The position numbers and the translations under genes were made by a program. The notes under the pieces are model-generated. The model was not told where the DNA came from. It did not search any database and saw nothing but the letters and a program-made list of their open reading frames with translations. Below are positions 1-9,686 of a stretch of DNA of 64,000 nt, one piece after another; positions within the stretch are counted from its first letter, which is position 1, and every line of letters begins with the position of its first letter. The stretch comes from CAYQTE01 sp964420285 (GTDB lineage Bacteria > Planctomycetota > Phycisphaerae > Tepidisphaerales > Tepidisphaeraceae), in NCBI GenBank assembly GCA_964420285.1, contig CAYQTE010000010.1:36956-100955 (forward strand). The letters run 5' to 3'.

Positions 1-849
1 GGCCGTGGCCGCGTCGCTTTGTGCGCGATCCAGCAGGGATAGGGCCAGCACTCCGGCGGCGGTCATTGATGCGCTGGCATCGGCGCCGGGCCGCGACGCG
101 AATTCGCCCTGGCCGGCTTGGCAGCACGCCATCACAAAACCGGCCGCGCGATCCGCCCGGTTCTTGTCCACCGCGATTCCCGAATTCTCCGCCGCGCGCA
201 GACCCAGCACGCACCAGGCCGTTACCGACAAATCGCTGTCCGTCGAATTCGGCTCAATGCCCCATCCGCCGCTATTGGCCGTGTCCTTCGTCACATCCTG
301 AGCCCGCTGAATCACATCGACCAATCGCCCCAGCGCCGCCCGCGTGCGCTTCAGGCGGGTCTGATCCGTCTCCACGCCGCTGGCCTGGGCCAGTGCCAGC
401 GTGACGATCGCCTGCCCGCGCATGCCGCTGCCGTCCACTTTGCCGACATACCCGTCGTCGGGAACCTGGCGCAACAGGAAATCCACGGCCGTGCGCACCG
501 TGACGCCCAGACGCCCTTCGTCGGGCGCCTGGCCGGAGGCCAGCATGGCCAGCACCGCCAGGCCGGTGGTGGCCACCGTCGGCGCGCCGCCGTCGATCGA
601 TCCGTCGCCGTTCTGGTTTTTCGCCAGGAAGGAGAGGCCGCGGCTGACGGCCTCATCCATATCCGCCGACATTTCCCGAGCCGATGCGCTACCGGATGCC
701 GACTGGCCCGAGGCCGGCTGTGATGTCGGGGCGGATTGCGCCGTTGCCGGCTCAGCGCTGCGCGCGCTCGGCGCGTACAGCATCGCCACCAGCGCCACCG
801 CGGCGAACATCGTCCGCAACCTCGCAGTCATGATCGACCGTCCATTCAT
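1..849 (-). CDS. Squalene-cyclase/prenyltransferase-repeat secreted protein (3' end outside window)
   Basis: 283 codons are visible and the frame stays open to the window edge. The start ATG at 849 overlaps the stop of the next gene upstream as ATGA, so the two are probably translationally coupled. A signal-peptide-like N-terminus (hydrophobic AAVALVAMLYAP, then a Ser/Ala/Gln-rich linker) is followed by repeats such as NQNGDGSI...TTGLAVLAML and SGGWGI...SVTAWCVLGLRAA. These are the alpha-alpha barrel repeats of the squalene cyclase/prenyltransferase fold. In planctomycetes such proteins commonly close Bat-type operons. An enzymatic role is doubtful because no cyclase DxDD motif is visible in this part. 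Confidence 0.72.
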   Translation of the reverse strand, partial: MNGRSIMTARLRTMFAAVALVAMLYAPSARSAEPATAQSAPTSQPASGQSASGSASAREMSADMDEAVSRGLSFLAKNQNGDGSIDGGAPTVATTGLAVLAMLASGQAPDEGRLGVTVRTAVDFLLRQVPDDGYVGKVDGSGMRGQAIVTLALAQASGVETDQTRLKRTRAALGRLVDVIQRAQDVTKDTANSGGWGIEPNSTDSDLSVTAWCVLGLRAAENSGIAVDKNRADRAAGFVMACCQAGQGEFASRPGADASASMTAAGVLALSLLDRAQSDAATA

Positions 850-3800
850 CGCTGAACCTGGTTCTGTCCCAAAGCGTCGAAATACGCCTGAATCGCATCC
901 TGATAGTCGGCCACATCCGCCGGGCGCGTCGTCGCGCCTCGACCGGGCGGCGGAACTCGCGGCCGGGTCAATTGCCGCGTCCCGCCGCGCCCGCTTTCGC
1001 CAGCGGCCGCGCCCCATCCGGTCATCACGGTATCGCCCGGCCCGGCCGCCGCGCCGCCGCCGGCAGCGCTCACCGCACCGAGCCGTGCCCAGGCGCTTCT
1101 GCGGACCGCATCGCGCCGCGCCCACTCCAACCCTTGCATGACTTCCCACTGCCGCGACAAGGCGGAATCCCCTGCCCCGGCAGCGATCCGCCCGGCCGCA
1201 TCGCCCGCCATGGCGTTGGCCACATCCAGCGGCCACTGCGCCGTCTTCTGGACCATCCACCCGTCAATCGCCCAGCCAACAGTATTCACAACATTCGCTA
1301 TCATCGCATCATTCACGATGGTCTGGTCGATCGTCCGCCGCAGCGCCGTCATTTCCGCGATGGCGCTGGCTCTGGCCACAGCGCCGTCGGCCGCCGCAAC
1401 GCTCGCCATTTGCCTTGACTGGCGTTGCATGGCGCGGCCAATATCGTCGCGCAATTCGATCTGCCGGCGCGACAGGTCGGCGGACGATTCCCCGCCTTGG
1501 GCGGCCGAGATAATCGCGATTTGCCGCCGTTGCAGGGCATCGATCGCCTGAGCAAGCGAACTCCACTCGCCGGCCTGCCGCAAATCCGCGACCGATCCGC
1601 TGGCATCGCCGCCGGTCGCCCCTCCGGCCGGCCGTGTTGTCGCATTCCACGCCCGCTGCGTCATCTCATCCAGAACGCCTGCCCAGCCGAATCGTCCCAT
1701 CGCCACCGCCGCATTCGCCGACGCCGCAATGGCATCCCAATCTCCGCTGGACACCGCCCGCCCGGCATAGCCCATCTCGTAAACGCCCACGTCGGCCAGC
1801 GCATTGCCGCTGGTCGTGGGCTGTGTCGTCGAGCGACCTGCGACCGACCCCGCCCGCCGGCCCGAGCTCCACGCTGCCATGATCTGCCGCGCCTCGTCGG
1901 CCGCTTTCCGAGTCGCGGGCACGTCCGACGCGCCCGATCGATCCGCATCGCGCTCATCTTGCAGACCATCGAAATGAATTGCGTAAAGTCCTCGCGTTCC
2001 CGTCGGCCCCAGGCTCTCGATCACCGCCGCCGCACTCCCCGCCAGTTGCAGATCCCACGCCCAGACATAATCCGCGTCCGCCCTCATTGCTTCGGCCGCA
2101 CTGGCCAACTTCAGACGACCTGGCAGAATTCCATCGGCGATTTGGGAAGGATCACCGCTCCACTGCGCCGCCGCCTGGTCAAAATCCACCGGTGCGCACG
2201 ATCGCAGGATCGTTGATTCCGCATCCCTGATGGCGGTCAGCAACTGAGTCACATTCGGCGCATTGGCATTGACACCCAGCTCCGCCGCTCCGTTGCGCCA
2301 TTCCGTTTGCAGCTTCTGAACGAAGTCCGCCAGATCGCCCGACGGCACAGCCGGCCGCGTTGTCGCCGCCGCCAAATCCGCGCGCTCGGCCAGCAGTGCA
2401 TCGGCCAGTTCGCCCCGCAGCACCGCATCCATGTCGCGTTGCACGGCGGCAACGCGATCACGCCAGGCCCGCACGCGAGAGCTTTGCAATGCCGCGCTCG
2501 CGGTCGTGCCGGTGGTCAAGCCCGTCGAACCACCCGTGGTGAGCCCCGTCGAACCAATCTCGCGCCAGGACGTCTCGACATCGTCCAGCCAGCGGGCACA
2601 CATCGCCGCGACGTCCGGCGCATCGCCACAGGTCGGGATCACGCGCAGCATCGGCGGCTCGGCCTGGCGCAGCGATTCGGCGGTCAACGCCAATTCCCGC
2701 CGGGCGCTTTCGGCGCGTTGCTCCGTGGATTCTCGCGTCGTCGCGGCGCTGACCAAATTGTCGGCCGACGCCAGGGCCGCCGACGCCGTACCGATGAGCC
2801 GATCCGCCACCCGCAACTCGACGACCCGACGCCGGGCCGCCAGATCGACCGGCCGGGCCGATACCAGCAGCCGCGCCGTCTCGCTGGATGCCGTCTGTCC
2901 CGCCCCGTCGCGCACTGTCCATTGCAATTCCACCAGATCGCCCAGGGACGGGTTCAATCCCGCCAGATCGACGTCGGCGGCTCCCGCGGCCGACGGCCCC
3001 TGGTCCTCGCCCGACACCGGCCAGGTCTGTTGCAGCTTCTTCCGCGCCCCCTCCAGCACCGTCGCCGACAGATTCACCCCGACCACGCCGTAATCGTCGC
3101 CAGCACGGTAACGCAACGTCAGGTGGTCCGCCGGCCCAAGTTCCAGATCAGCGCCCGGTTCGGCCATCGACACCTGCGGCGGCCGGTCCGCGACCACGTG
3201 CATCGCCATCGTCGCCGGCCCATGGCCCAACACCCCGTCGGCGCCGTGCAGATTCAGTGCCAGGCGCGACTCGGCGCTGACGGTGACGGTCGCCGACCAC
3301 TCGGCCCGCCCGCCTTTCATCGCCACGCTTGTGCCGCCGACAATCAACTCAGCCGCCGTCAGATCGGTCGTGCAGTGGATCGTGACCGTCGCCTTGCTTG
3401 CGGTGGGCGCGGTGATCACGCCGTTGGCGTTGGCGACCGAACGATCCGGCAGCTTCGTGTAGGGCGGGTACGCGTAGTCGATTGCAAATTCGCGAACGGC
3501 CGGGATCGCGCGCACATCGACAGCGTGCATGTCGCTGGTGGCGTCGCCGGCGGTCACGTAATAGCGCATGCTCCGCTGCACCGACGGGAGAGTCACCTCG
3601 AAGACGCGAGGCGCCCTGGCGGCGGACATGATCGTTTCGGTCCATCCGCCGATGCCGCCGGCCGCGGAGGCATAATGAAGGACCGGCTGCTCGTCGGCGC
3701 CGACCAGGGCAACGACGGTCATCGGACTTCCGCGAACCACGTTTCTCAGGCCGATGACAACCAGGCGAGTGGTTGTCACCGGGGCGACTCTCGCCAGCGG

Positions 3801-4373
3801 CATCAGGGCGCGGGACATCAGATTCTGCTCGCCGAGGTACGCGACCGGCCACAGCGCCGCCGCGAATTCAAGACCCACAACCACCCACATCCACCACAGC
3901 GCCGCCGCCCGCCACGAGACCGTCCTGAGCAGCCGCACATCCGCCAGCCGACGGCTCACCGATTCCTCGATGGCCGCGAGCAATGCGGCCGCGCCGCGCT
4001 GATCGACGGACAACGTGTACTGCGATGCCAGCGTCACCAGTTCCTCATGGAACGCGTCGCACGAGCGTTCCAGCGACTGGGCCGCCAGCACGTAGTCGAT
4101 TCTGTGAGCCAGCACGCGCCATAACCGCCAGCCGATCATGGCCGCCGCCGCGCCCGTCGTCACGATCAGCCACGCCAGCCGCACCTGGGCGCCCAATTGC
4201 AGCCGGCGATCGACGATGCACGCGGCCGCGATCAATCCCATCCACGCCGCCGTTGCCCGGCCCGCCGTCTGCACCGCCGCCGACCACCGCCGCAGCATCA
4301 CGTGGCGCCGCAGCAGCCGGCGCACCGGCCCGGCGAGCACGGACCCGCGATCGTTTGCCACGGCTTGAATCAT
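846..4373 (-). CDS. Large DUF4175-like membrane protein of a Bat-type operon
   Basis: About 1175 residues from the ATG at 4373, 20 bases after the preceding gene. The frame is open further upstream, but that part overlaps the previous gene and reads as low-complexity Arg/Gly, so the MIQAV start is preferred. Two membrane segments lie near residues 43-80 (WMGLIAAACIV; LAWLIVTTGAAAAMIGW) and a third near 155-180 (ALWWMWVVVGLEFAAALW). A long extracytoplasmic part with beta-sandwich-like and Gln/Ala-rich helical stretches follows. Length, topology and position match the DUF4175-type protein found downstream of BatA-like genes. Molecular function is unknown. A short DNA repeat lies in the linker coded by 2509-2555. 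Confidence 0.7.
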   Translation of the reverse strand: MIQAVANDRGSVLAGPVRRLLRRHVMLRRWSAAVQTAGRATAAWMGLIAAACIVDRRLQLGAQVRLAWLIVTTGAAAAMIGWRLWRVLAHRIDYVLAAQSLERSCDAFHEELVTLASQYTLSVDQRGAAALLAAIEESVSRRLADVRLLRTVSWRAAALWWMWVVVGLEFAAALWPVAYLGEQNLMSRALMPLARVAPVTTTRLVVIGLRNVVRGSPMTVVALVGADEQPVLHYASAAGGIGGWTETIMSAARAPRVFEVTLPSVQRSMRYYVTAGDATSDMHAVDVRAIPAVREFAIDYAYPPYTKLPDRSVANANGVITAPTASKATVTIHCTTDLTAAELIVGGTSVAMKGGRAEWSATVTVSAESRLALNLHGADGVLGHGPATMAMHVVADRPPQVSMAEPGADLELGPADHLTLRYRAGDDYGVVGVNLSATVLEGARKKLQQTWPVSGEDQGPSAAGAADVDLAGLNPSLGDLVELQWTVRDGAGQTASSETARLLVSARPVDLAARRRVVELRVADRLIGTASAALASADNLVSAATTRESTEQRAESARRELALTAESLRQAEPPMLRVIPTCGDAPDVAAMCARWLDDVETSWREIGSTGLTTGGSTGLTTGTTASAALQSSRVRAWRDRVAAVQRDMDAVLRGELADALLAERADLAAATTRPAVPSGDLADFVQKLQTEWRNGAAELGVNANAPNVTQLLTAIRDAESTILRSCAPVDFDQAAAQWSGDPSQIADGILPGRLKLASAAEAMRADADYVWAWDLQLAGSAAAVIESLGPTGTRGLYAIHFDGLQDERDADRSGASDVPATRKAADEARQIMAAWSSGRRAGSVAGRSTTQPTTSGNALADVGVYEMGYAGRAVSSGDWDAIAASANAAVAMGRFGWAGVLDEMTQRAWNATTRPAGGATGGDASGSVADLRQAGEWSSLAQAIDALQRRQIAIISAAQGGESSADLSRRQIELRDDIGRAMQRQSRQMASVAAADGAVARASAIAEMTALRRTIDQTIVNDAMIANVVNTVGWAIDGWMVQKTAQWPLDVANAMAGDAAGRIAAGAGDSALSRQWEVMQGLEWARRDAVRRSAWARLGAVSAAGGGAAAGPGDTVMTGWGAAAGESGRGGTRQLTRPRVPPPGRGATTRPADVADYQDAIQAYFDALGQNQVQR
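2509..2555 (-). repeat. Tandem pair of GGTTCGAC...CTCACCAC-type short repeat inside a gene
   Basis: On the minus strand two near-identical units of about 24 bases (GGTTCGAC, two or three bases, GGCT, then CACCAC) stand in tandem. They encode GSTGLTTG twice in a linker of the DUF4175-like protein. Related units occur at 5547-5640 and 8386-8418 in neighbouring genes. Confidence 0.6.
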
Positions 4374-4393
4374 CGATCGACTCTCACGGGCCG

Positions 4394-7321
4394 CTACACC
4401 AATCCGACGATCTTCCGCATCGCCCATTCGCCGCTGAGACACGCCAGCACGAACAGGTACAGATACGCGCTGTCCCACAATCGCAATTCGACAAACTGAT
4501 TCACCCGGCCGCGCGCCGCCTCGATCCGCGGAGGCAGGTTTGCCACCTGATCCAGAGTCAGCATCGCGCCGCCGCTCGATTCGGCCATGCGGCGCATCGG
4601 CTGTTCGCTGGCCGAGAGGTTCGCGAGCTCGGCCTGGTAATTCCGCCACACATACAGAGGCATCGCCACGTCGGCGCCCTTGAGGCGCAGTGCATACTCG
4701 ATCTCCCGCCCGCCGGCTTCCTCCGATGCCGTCAGCGGCGGGGCTGCAATCGAACCGGTGAACTCGCCAGCGCCGGTCGCCCTGGTCAGCACACGATCCG
4801 ACAAATGCTCGTTGCCCTTCCACAACTCGACCGTCGGCAAGGCCTCGCCGGTCGCGTTGCCACCGGCCACCTCCGGAATCTTCACGCGCAGGCGAAGGGC
4901 CTGGCCCGGCTCGGCCGTCACCGGATCGGCATCCAGCCAGCCGCGACTGGAGCGCACCGCATAGGGTTCGCCGGCCGCATAGCGCACAAGCTGCGACCAG
5001 AACCGATCCTGATCGGCATCGCCGGCCTTGAATCGCCATCGCCACGTCTGATCGATTCCACACAGGATCGTGCGACCGGCGCCAAGGCGCTGTTCGGCAA
5101 GGACCGGCGAATTGGATTCGCTTTCAACCAGCAGCGCCCGGGCCCCGTTTTTCAGCGGCCCGATCGCCAGATAGCGAAACAGCGCGGGAAGCCCGCTCCA
5201 CGCCGAGTTGATATCCGGATCATCGTCCAGACGCAGCGCTTCCAGCGCCACCGGATCGGTCAACCCGCTGGCAACCGTCAGGTGATAATGCGCCGCCATC
5301 CCCGGCCAGGTCTGAAAAGCCGCCGGGCCGCCGCGCTTATACGGCAGCATCGCCGCGAGGTCCGGCCGGGCCGCGTATTCCGCCGGAAGATGGCCGTCCC
5401 CCGCGATCATGATGACGCCTCCACCTTGTCGCGAGACCATTTGCTCGACCGCCTGCCACTGCGACTGGTCCAGCGCGGCCGCCGCCAGATCGTCCAGCAC
5501 GATCACGTCCTGATCCAGCAACTGGGCCGCCGTCAGCGACAGATGCGAACCCGCCTGCGGTGAGGACGTCGAATCCGCCTGCGGTGAGGACGTCGAATCC
5601 GCCTGCGATGAGCTTGGCTGCGCTGAGCTTGTCGAAAGCGCCGATCCCGGATCCATCGCCATCGCCTCGGTGAGCTTGACCCACGGCCGGCGAGCCAGCG
5701 CGCTGCGCAGATACTGCTGGTCCCAGTTTGCCGTCGATGACAGCATCGCCACTTTCAGCGGGCCGGATTGCACTTTTGTCCACGCCACGGCCCGGTTGTT
5801 GTCGGCCGTCGCTTCATCGCTCAGGGCCGGTACCGACACGCTCACCTTCGTCAGTCCGGCATGTTCCATCTTCACATCAAAATCCAGATCCGTCGGCAGA
5901 TCGCCGAGCACCAGACGCCGGAATTGCGTCGGCTCGCCATCGACATCGCATCGCACCTCGACCGGCCGGCCGCTGGTTCCCACCTGCGCCAGCACCGCGT
6001 GGACGTGCATTGTTTCTCCCACGTATGGCGCTGCCGGAACCGTCAGCCGGGTCAGGGCGATATCGCACAGCGGCCCGGCCAGCGGCCCGGACAACACCGC
6101 GAACACCGGCACGTCCGGGGCGGTCGATCCGGCCGCGGCAACCGATTTCACCGAACTCGATCCCCCGGAGCCGAGCACTTCGCGGCCATCGCTGTACATG
6201 ACCACCGCCGCCACCGGCACTGAGCCCAGCCGCGACAGCGCTGACACGACGGCCCCCGACAGATCGGATCGCGTGCCGTCGGCGGCCAGGTCCAGTTCAC
6301 CGACGGGGCGCAGATCCTTCAGCGAATCCGATTCCTCTCCCGAGGCCACGGGAATCGATCGCACTCCCTGACCGATAGTGAACGCAAACACAGGAACACC
6401 CCGCGGCAATCGCCACAGCAATCCCGCATCCGGATCGGCGATCGCGTCCTCCACGAGTTCCAATCTCGTTTCCCTCGCCACTTCGTTGCAGGCGCTTTGA
6501 ACCGCCTGATTCGTCTCGTACAGCCGCCGGTCCTCGTCGCCCTGCGCCTGCCGCACCCTGTCCCGCGCCGCCTGCGCCAGATCGCGGGCGCTCTTGATAT
6601 CCGAATCGGCCAATCGCGACACACCCAGCCGCTGGCACGCCGCCAGCAACCGCGACACCGCCGATTTCAGCGCCGCCTGACCCGTCTGCACGCCGGCGGA
6701 CAAATCCGACAGATGCTTCACGGCCGTCACGACGCCCGCCGTTGCCGCCGTCACCCGCGCCTCGGCCAGATCGACGCCACGGCCGGACAGCCTGGCGTAT
6801 TCCAATTCGGATCGCACCTGGCGCAGATCGTCCAGAAGCCCCAGGACATGACTGAGCTCACCGTCCACCTCGACCGTTCGCGCCGACCGTGTTCCGGCGG
6901 GCAGCATCCCCAGTCCGTCGGCCAGGGCCACCAGCGTCTGCTCGACGTCGATCGAAGTATGCGGGGTTGGCGAACTCGGCATGGTTGCGGCGTTGGTCGT
7001 CGGAGCCATCGGCTGAGTCGTTGCCGGCGCGTAATCGCGTAATCCCATCGATTTCGAAGTGTCGATCAGCAGGACCACCGCAGCGGAATTCTCCCCCACG
7101 CGGCGCTCGCGCAGGATTGCCGGTTTCACCAGCGAGCCCACCACCGCCAAAATTGCCGCGCATCGCAGCGCCCAGAGACCTGTCCGCCAGCGCCACCCCA
7201 ACCCGCGCGACTGCGGCCCGTATACGACCACCATCGCCCCCACCGCCACCGCCGCCAGCAACAGCGCCAGCGGCGCCAATTGCGGCGATTCCAGAATCAG
7301 TTGGCCCAGCACCACAGACAT
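4394..7321 (-). CDS. vWA and glutamine-amidotransferase-like membrane protein of a Bat-type operon
   Basis: 975 residues from the ATG at 7321. A TTG 66 bases upstream is possible but lies inside an inverted repeat. Two N-terminal membrane segments (LALLLAAVAVGAMVVVYG; LRCAAILAVVGSLV) precede a von Willebrand A-type segment with a MIDAS motif DTSKS near residue 87. Later come two Ig-like parts and a class I amidotransferase-like region (DQDVIVLDDLAA ... GGGVIMIAGDG) but no catalytic Cys nucleophile elbow, so it is probably a non-enzymatic fold. The C-terminus has another membrane segment. This is the typical partner of BatA/DUF58 genes in planctomycetes and is probably envelope-linked. A run of three tandem DNA repeats at 5547-5640 codes for an STSSPQAD-type linker. 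Confidence 0.72.
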   Translation of the reverse strand: MSVVLGQLILESPQLAPLALLLAAVAVGAMVVVYGPQSRGLGWRWRTGLWALRCAAILAVVGSLVKPAILRERRVGENSAAVVLLIDTSKSMGLRDYAPATTQPMAPTTNAATMPSSPTPHTSIDVEQTLVALADGLGMLPAGTRSARTVEVDGELSHVLGLLDDLRQVRSELEYARLSGRGVDLAEARVTAATAGVVTAVKHLSDLSAGVQTGQAALKSAVSRLLAACQRLGVSRLADSDIKSARDLAQAARDRVRQAQGDEDRRLYETNQAVQSACNEVARETRLELVEDAIADPDAGLLWRLPRGVPVFAFTIGQGVRSIPVASGEESDSLKDLRPVGELDLAADGTRSDLSGAVVSALSRLGSVPVAAVVMYSDGREVLGSGGSSSVKSVAAAGSTAPDVPVFAVLSGPLAGPLCDIALTRLTVPAAPYVGETMHVHAVLAQVGTSGRPVEVRCDVDGEPTQFRRLVLGDLPTDLDFDVKMEHAGLTKVSVSVPALSDEATADNNRAVAWTKVQSGPLKVAMLSSTANWDQQYLRSALARRPWVKLTEAMAMDPGSALSTSSAQPSSSQADSTSSPQADSTSSPQAGSHLSLTAAQLLDQDVIVLDDLAAAALDQSQWQAVEQMVSRQGGGVIMIAGDGHLPAEYAARPDLAAMLPYKRGGPAAFQTWPGMAAHYHLTVASGLTDPVALEALRLDDDPDINSAWSGLPALFRYLAIGPLKNGARALLVESESNSPVLAEQRLGAGRTILCGIDQTWRWRFKAGDADQDRFWSQLVRYAAGEPYAVRSSRGWLDADPVTAEPGQALRLRVKIPEVAGGNATGEALPTVELWKGNEHLSDRVLTRATGAGEFTGSIAAPPLTASEEAGGREIEYALRLKGADVAMPLYVWRNYQAELANLSASEQPMRRMAESSGGAMLTLDQVANLPPRIEAARGRVNQFVELRLWDSAYLYLFVLACLSGEWAMRKIVGLV
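5547..5640 (-). repeat. Three tandem 27-base repeats inside a gene, with a degenerate fourth
   Basis: Units of the form GGCGGATTCGACGTCCTCACC recur with a 27-base period, then decay into a form containing TTCGACAAGCTCAG. The period keeps the reading frame and yields a Ser/Gln/Ala/Asp linker. The unit resembles those at 2509-2555 and 8386-8418, so one repeat family has entered three adjacent genes. Confidence 0.65.
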
Positions 7322-7332
7322 CCACGCACCGT

Positions 7333-7417
7333 AATTGATAGCGGATAATGCACAATGGACAACCAAAGACCGTCCCCCTCTTTTCAATTATCCATTGTCC
7401 ATTATCCGTTATCCATT
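7333..7417. repeat. Imperfect 30-base inverted repeat between two operon genes
   Basis: The arms 7333-7362 and 7388-7417 match at 26 of 30 positions when one is reverse-complemented, with a 25-base loop. The arms are built from GGATAAT/GGACAAT-like heptamers. The element is AT-richer than its surroundings. It overlaps the last codons and stop (7402-7404) of the BatA-like gene and ends before the next start at 7321. It could fold in RNA and affect transcript stability, or be a small mobile repeat. Confidence 0.65.
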
Positions 7418-9612
7418 CGCACCGTCTTCGACCACCATCGCGACAAGCCCATTTCCGCCATCGCCAGCGCAAGCGTCAATCCCAGCAGCGGCCCCCACAT
7501 TTCCCCGGTCCCTCGCCCGGCCGAAAGCACATCCGCCACCGTTCCCTTGTCCCGATCAATCACCGTCATCCCCAGCCGATCCGCCAGCGACTGCAAATCC
7601 GCCGGTTCCAGCGGTGTCAGATCCGATTCCTCGGCCGAACCGCGCACGACAAACGTGGTCCGCCGCGTCGGTCCGAGATTGACGCGATAAAGCCCCGGCT
7701 GGTTGGTCTGATCGAAACGCACTTCCGTGCCGTCGGCGGTGCTGCTGACCGACAGGGATCGATCGCTGTCGTCCGGCAGCCGTACCCGCAACGGCGGCTC
7801 GACGGGTCCGTCCACCGTCATCGCGAACGGCTGGCCGATCGCCAAGTTGCGCGACGCCTCGCTGGCCGATGCCAGCATGCGCAGCGACGATTGCACGAAG
7901 GGCACAAAATCGTTCGCCAGCGCCAGGGTTCCCCAGTTTGCGTCCAGGGGCGCTGCCAGCACTTCCACGCGACCGCGGCCAAAACTTCCGTCCACCTCAA
8001 ACGCCCCGCCGTCGGCCAGCGCGGCGCCCGTGCGAGCATCGCCCGCTGTTCGCGCCACCAGTTCAAAATGCCGGCCCACGTTGACGCCGGGCCAGCCGCC
8101 AGACTGCCCGGCCAGAAATCCGAACGCCGGATCATCGGCGTTGGTCGTCACGATCTCCGAACCCTCTTCGCGCAGCTTCCCCAGGCGGCCTGGCAGCAGG
8201 CCTTCCCCTTCGCGCTCGAGAAACTGGTCGTAATTGCCCACATCGCACAGCGGACCCGGCGCCACCACCAGCCCGCATCCGCCGTACACCTGCTGTTCCA
8301 GCGCCCGCGCCTCCGCCGCCGTCACCGACGGCACATCCGCCAGCACGATCACCCGATAGCGCGGCGCGGCACTGGCGGAAAGCGCAGTCGAACCGCCCGC
8401 GGTGAGCGGCGTCGAACCAAAATCCGACCACGCCGTCGACGATCGAACCACCGTCACATTTGCAAGATCAGATCCCGGCCGGCCGGACGAGCGAAACGGC
8501 GCCAGCGCCATGCGGATGTAATCCGCCTGCGTCCGAAACGGGCCGCCTTCCGCGTCGCCGCTGACGATCAGAACCGGCAGCGGATCGATCGCCTCCACCG
8601 CATAATCCAGTTGGTCGTCGCTGGCCATTCCGCTGGCGGTGGTCTGCGCCGTCACCAGATGCGGACCGGCCGTCGTAAATCGCACCGTCGCGCGCACCCG
8701 CGCTGTCCCGTGCGCCTCGACTGTCACCGTCTCGCGCGCGGCCGTCCGCGCATCGGTCAATATCTCGACCGGCAGCGACGCGCGGGCGCTGAGGCCGTAA
8801 TTATGCACGCCCACTTCAATATCCACCGGCAGATTGCGCACGACCGGCGGGTTGAGCACGGCGATCGAATCGATCGCCACGTTCTCCGCGTCGTCGCTGC
8901 CGATGGGAACAAATTGAATCGCCGGCTCAGTCGCCGCCGAGCCCCGGCCGGTGGGTCTCCAGCGTTTCTCCCATCGGGCCAGGTACAATTTGTCGATCGA
9001 CCGCCAACTCAGCGCCTGTCGATCCGATACCAGCAGGATGTCGCCCCAGCCGGTGTCGCTCCGATCCAGGATGTCCGCCGCGCGAGCCAGGCCAAACCCG
9101 ATGTCCGCCACGCCGAACGACGCATCCAGGCCCGATACATAGGCCGACACGGCGCCGATGTCTGTGGTGGGCTCGGCGAAGCGCTGGCTGCCGCCGCCAT
9201 CGCCGATCAGCACCAGCGCCGCCCTGTCCCCTTTGCGCAAGGCGCCCAGCGCCTGCAATGCGCTGGACCGCGCCGTTTCCCAGCGCGCGTGGCCGTTCTC
9301 GATCATCCCCATGCTCGCCGAGCGGTCCAGCACCACCACCAGCGTCGCCGGGCCGGTCGGCGCCCCCGTCCATGTCGCCGAGGCCACCGGCCGTGCCAGA
9401 GCCATTGCCAACGCCGCCACCAATCCCATCCGCACCGCCAGCAGCGACCATTCCTTGAGGCGATCGCTGGTGACGCGGTTTCCGCGGCCGCCGGGCAGGA
9501 ACATCATGGCGCCCCAGCGCACCGTGCGTGCCCGCGAGCGATTGAGCAAATGCACGACCAGCGGAACCAAAGCCCCGCCAAGACCTGCCAGCATGATCCC
9601 GTTCAAGAACAC
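7402..9612 (-). CDS. BatA-like protein with von Willebrand A domain
   Basis: 736 residues from a GTG at 9612, preceded by AAAGGTG as ribosome binding site. This start gives MFLNGIMLAGLGGALVPLV, the canonical N-terminus of BatA proteins (BatA domain TIGR02226), then HLLNRSRARTVRWGAMMFL. A membrane segment follows (LLAVRMGLVAALAMALA), then a vWA domain with MIDAS motif DRSAS near residue 95 (LVVVLDRSASMG). A long extracytoplasmic part and a C-terminal membrane segment (LLGLTLALAMAEMG) complete it. It sits in the inner membrane and probably acts with the DUF58 gene upstream and the vWA/amidotransferase-like gene downstream. The exact role of Bat proteins is unsettled; links to oxidative or envelope stress are reported. 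Confidence 0.85.
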   Translation of the reverse strand: MFLNGIMLAGLGGALVPLVVHLLNRSRARTVRWGAMMFLPGGRGNRVTSDRLKEWSLLAVRMGLVAALAMALARPVASATWTGAPTGPATLVVVLDRSASMGMIENGHARWETARSSALQALGALRKGDRAALVLIGDGGGSQRFAEPTTDIGAVSAYVSGLDASFGVADIGFGLARAADILDRSDTGWGDILLVSDRQALSWRSIDKLYLARWEKRWRPTGRGSAATEPAIQFVPIGSDDAENVAIDSIAVLNPPVVRNLPVDIEVGVHNYGLSARASLPVEILTDARTAARETVTVEAHGTARVRATVRFTTAGPHLVTAQTTASGMASDDQLDYAVEAIDPLPVLIVSGDAEGGPFRTQADYIRMALAPFRSSGRPGSDLANVTVVRSSTAWSDFGSTPLTAGGSTALSASAAPRYRVIVLADVPSVTAAEARALEQQVYGGCGLVVAPGPLCDVGNYDQFLEREGEGLLPGRLGKLREEGSEIVTTNADDPAFGFLAGQSGGWPGVNVGRHFELVARTAGDARTGAALADGGAFEVDGSFGRGRVEVLAAPLDANWGTLALANDFVPFVQSSLRMLASASEASRNLAIGQPFAMTVDGPVEPPLRVRLPDDSDRSLSVSSTADGTEVRFDQTNQPGLYRVNLGPTRRTTFVVRGSAEESDLTPLEPADLQSLADRLGMTVIDRDKGTVADVLSAGRGTGEMWGPLLGLTLALAMAEMGLSRWWSKTVRMDNG
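8386..8418 (-). repeat. Tandem pair of GGTTCGAC...CTCACC-type repeat inside the BatA-like gene
   Basis: On the minus strand GGTTCGACGCCGCTCACC is followed directly by a second, partly decayed GGTTCGAC unit. It codes for GSTPLTAGGSTALS in a linker. Same family as the repeats at 2509-2555 and 5547-5640. Confidence 0.55.
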
Positions 9613-9686
9613 CGTCGCACCTTTTCTCGCCCCCCGACAACAAGCCGCGAATTTCAAATCTCAGAATTCAAATCTCAAATCCCGTC

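Noticed and set aside
2307..4124. A 605-codon open frame on the plus strand opposite the DUF4175-like gene
   Set aside because: It is an Arg/His/Pro-rich antisense shadow caused by high GC; the minus-strand frame has membrane segments and domain-like composition.
5547..5640. Tandem repeats read as a possible CRISPR array
   Set aside because: The 27-base units are directly adjacent without unique spacers and lie in frame inside a gene.
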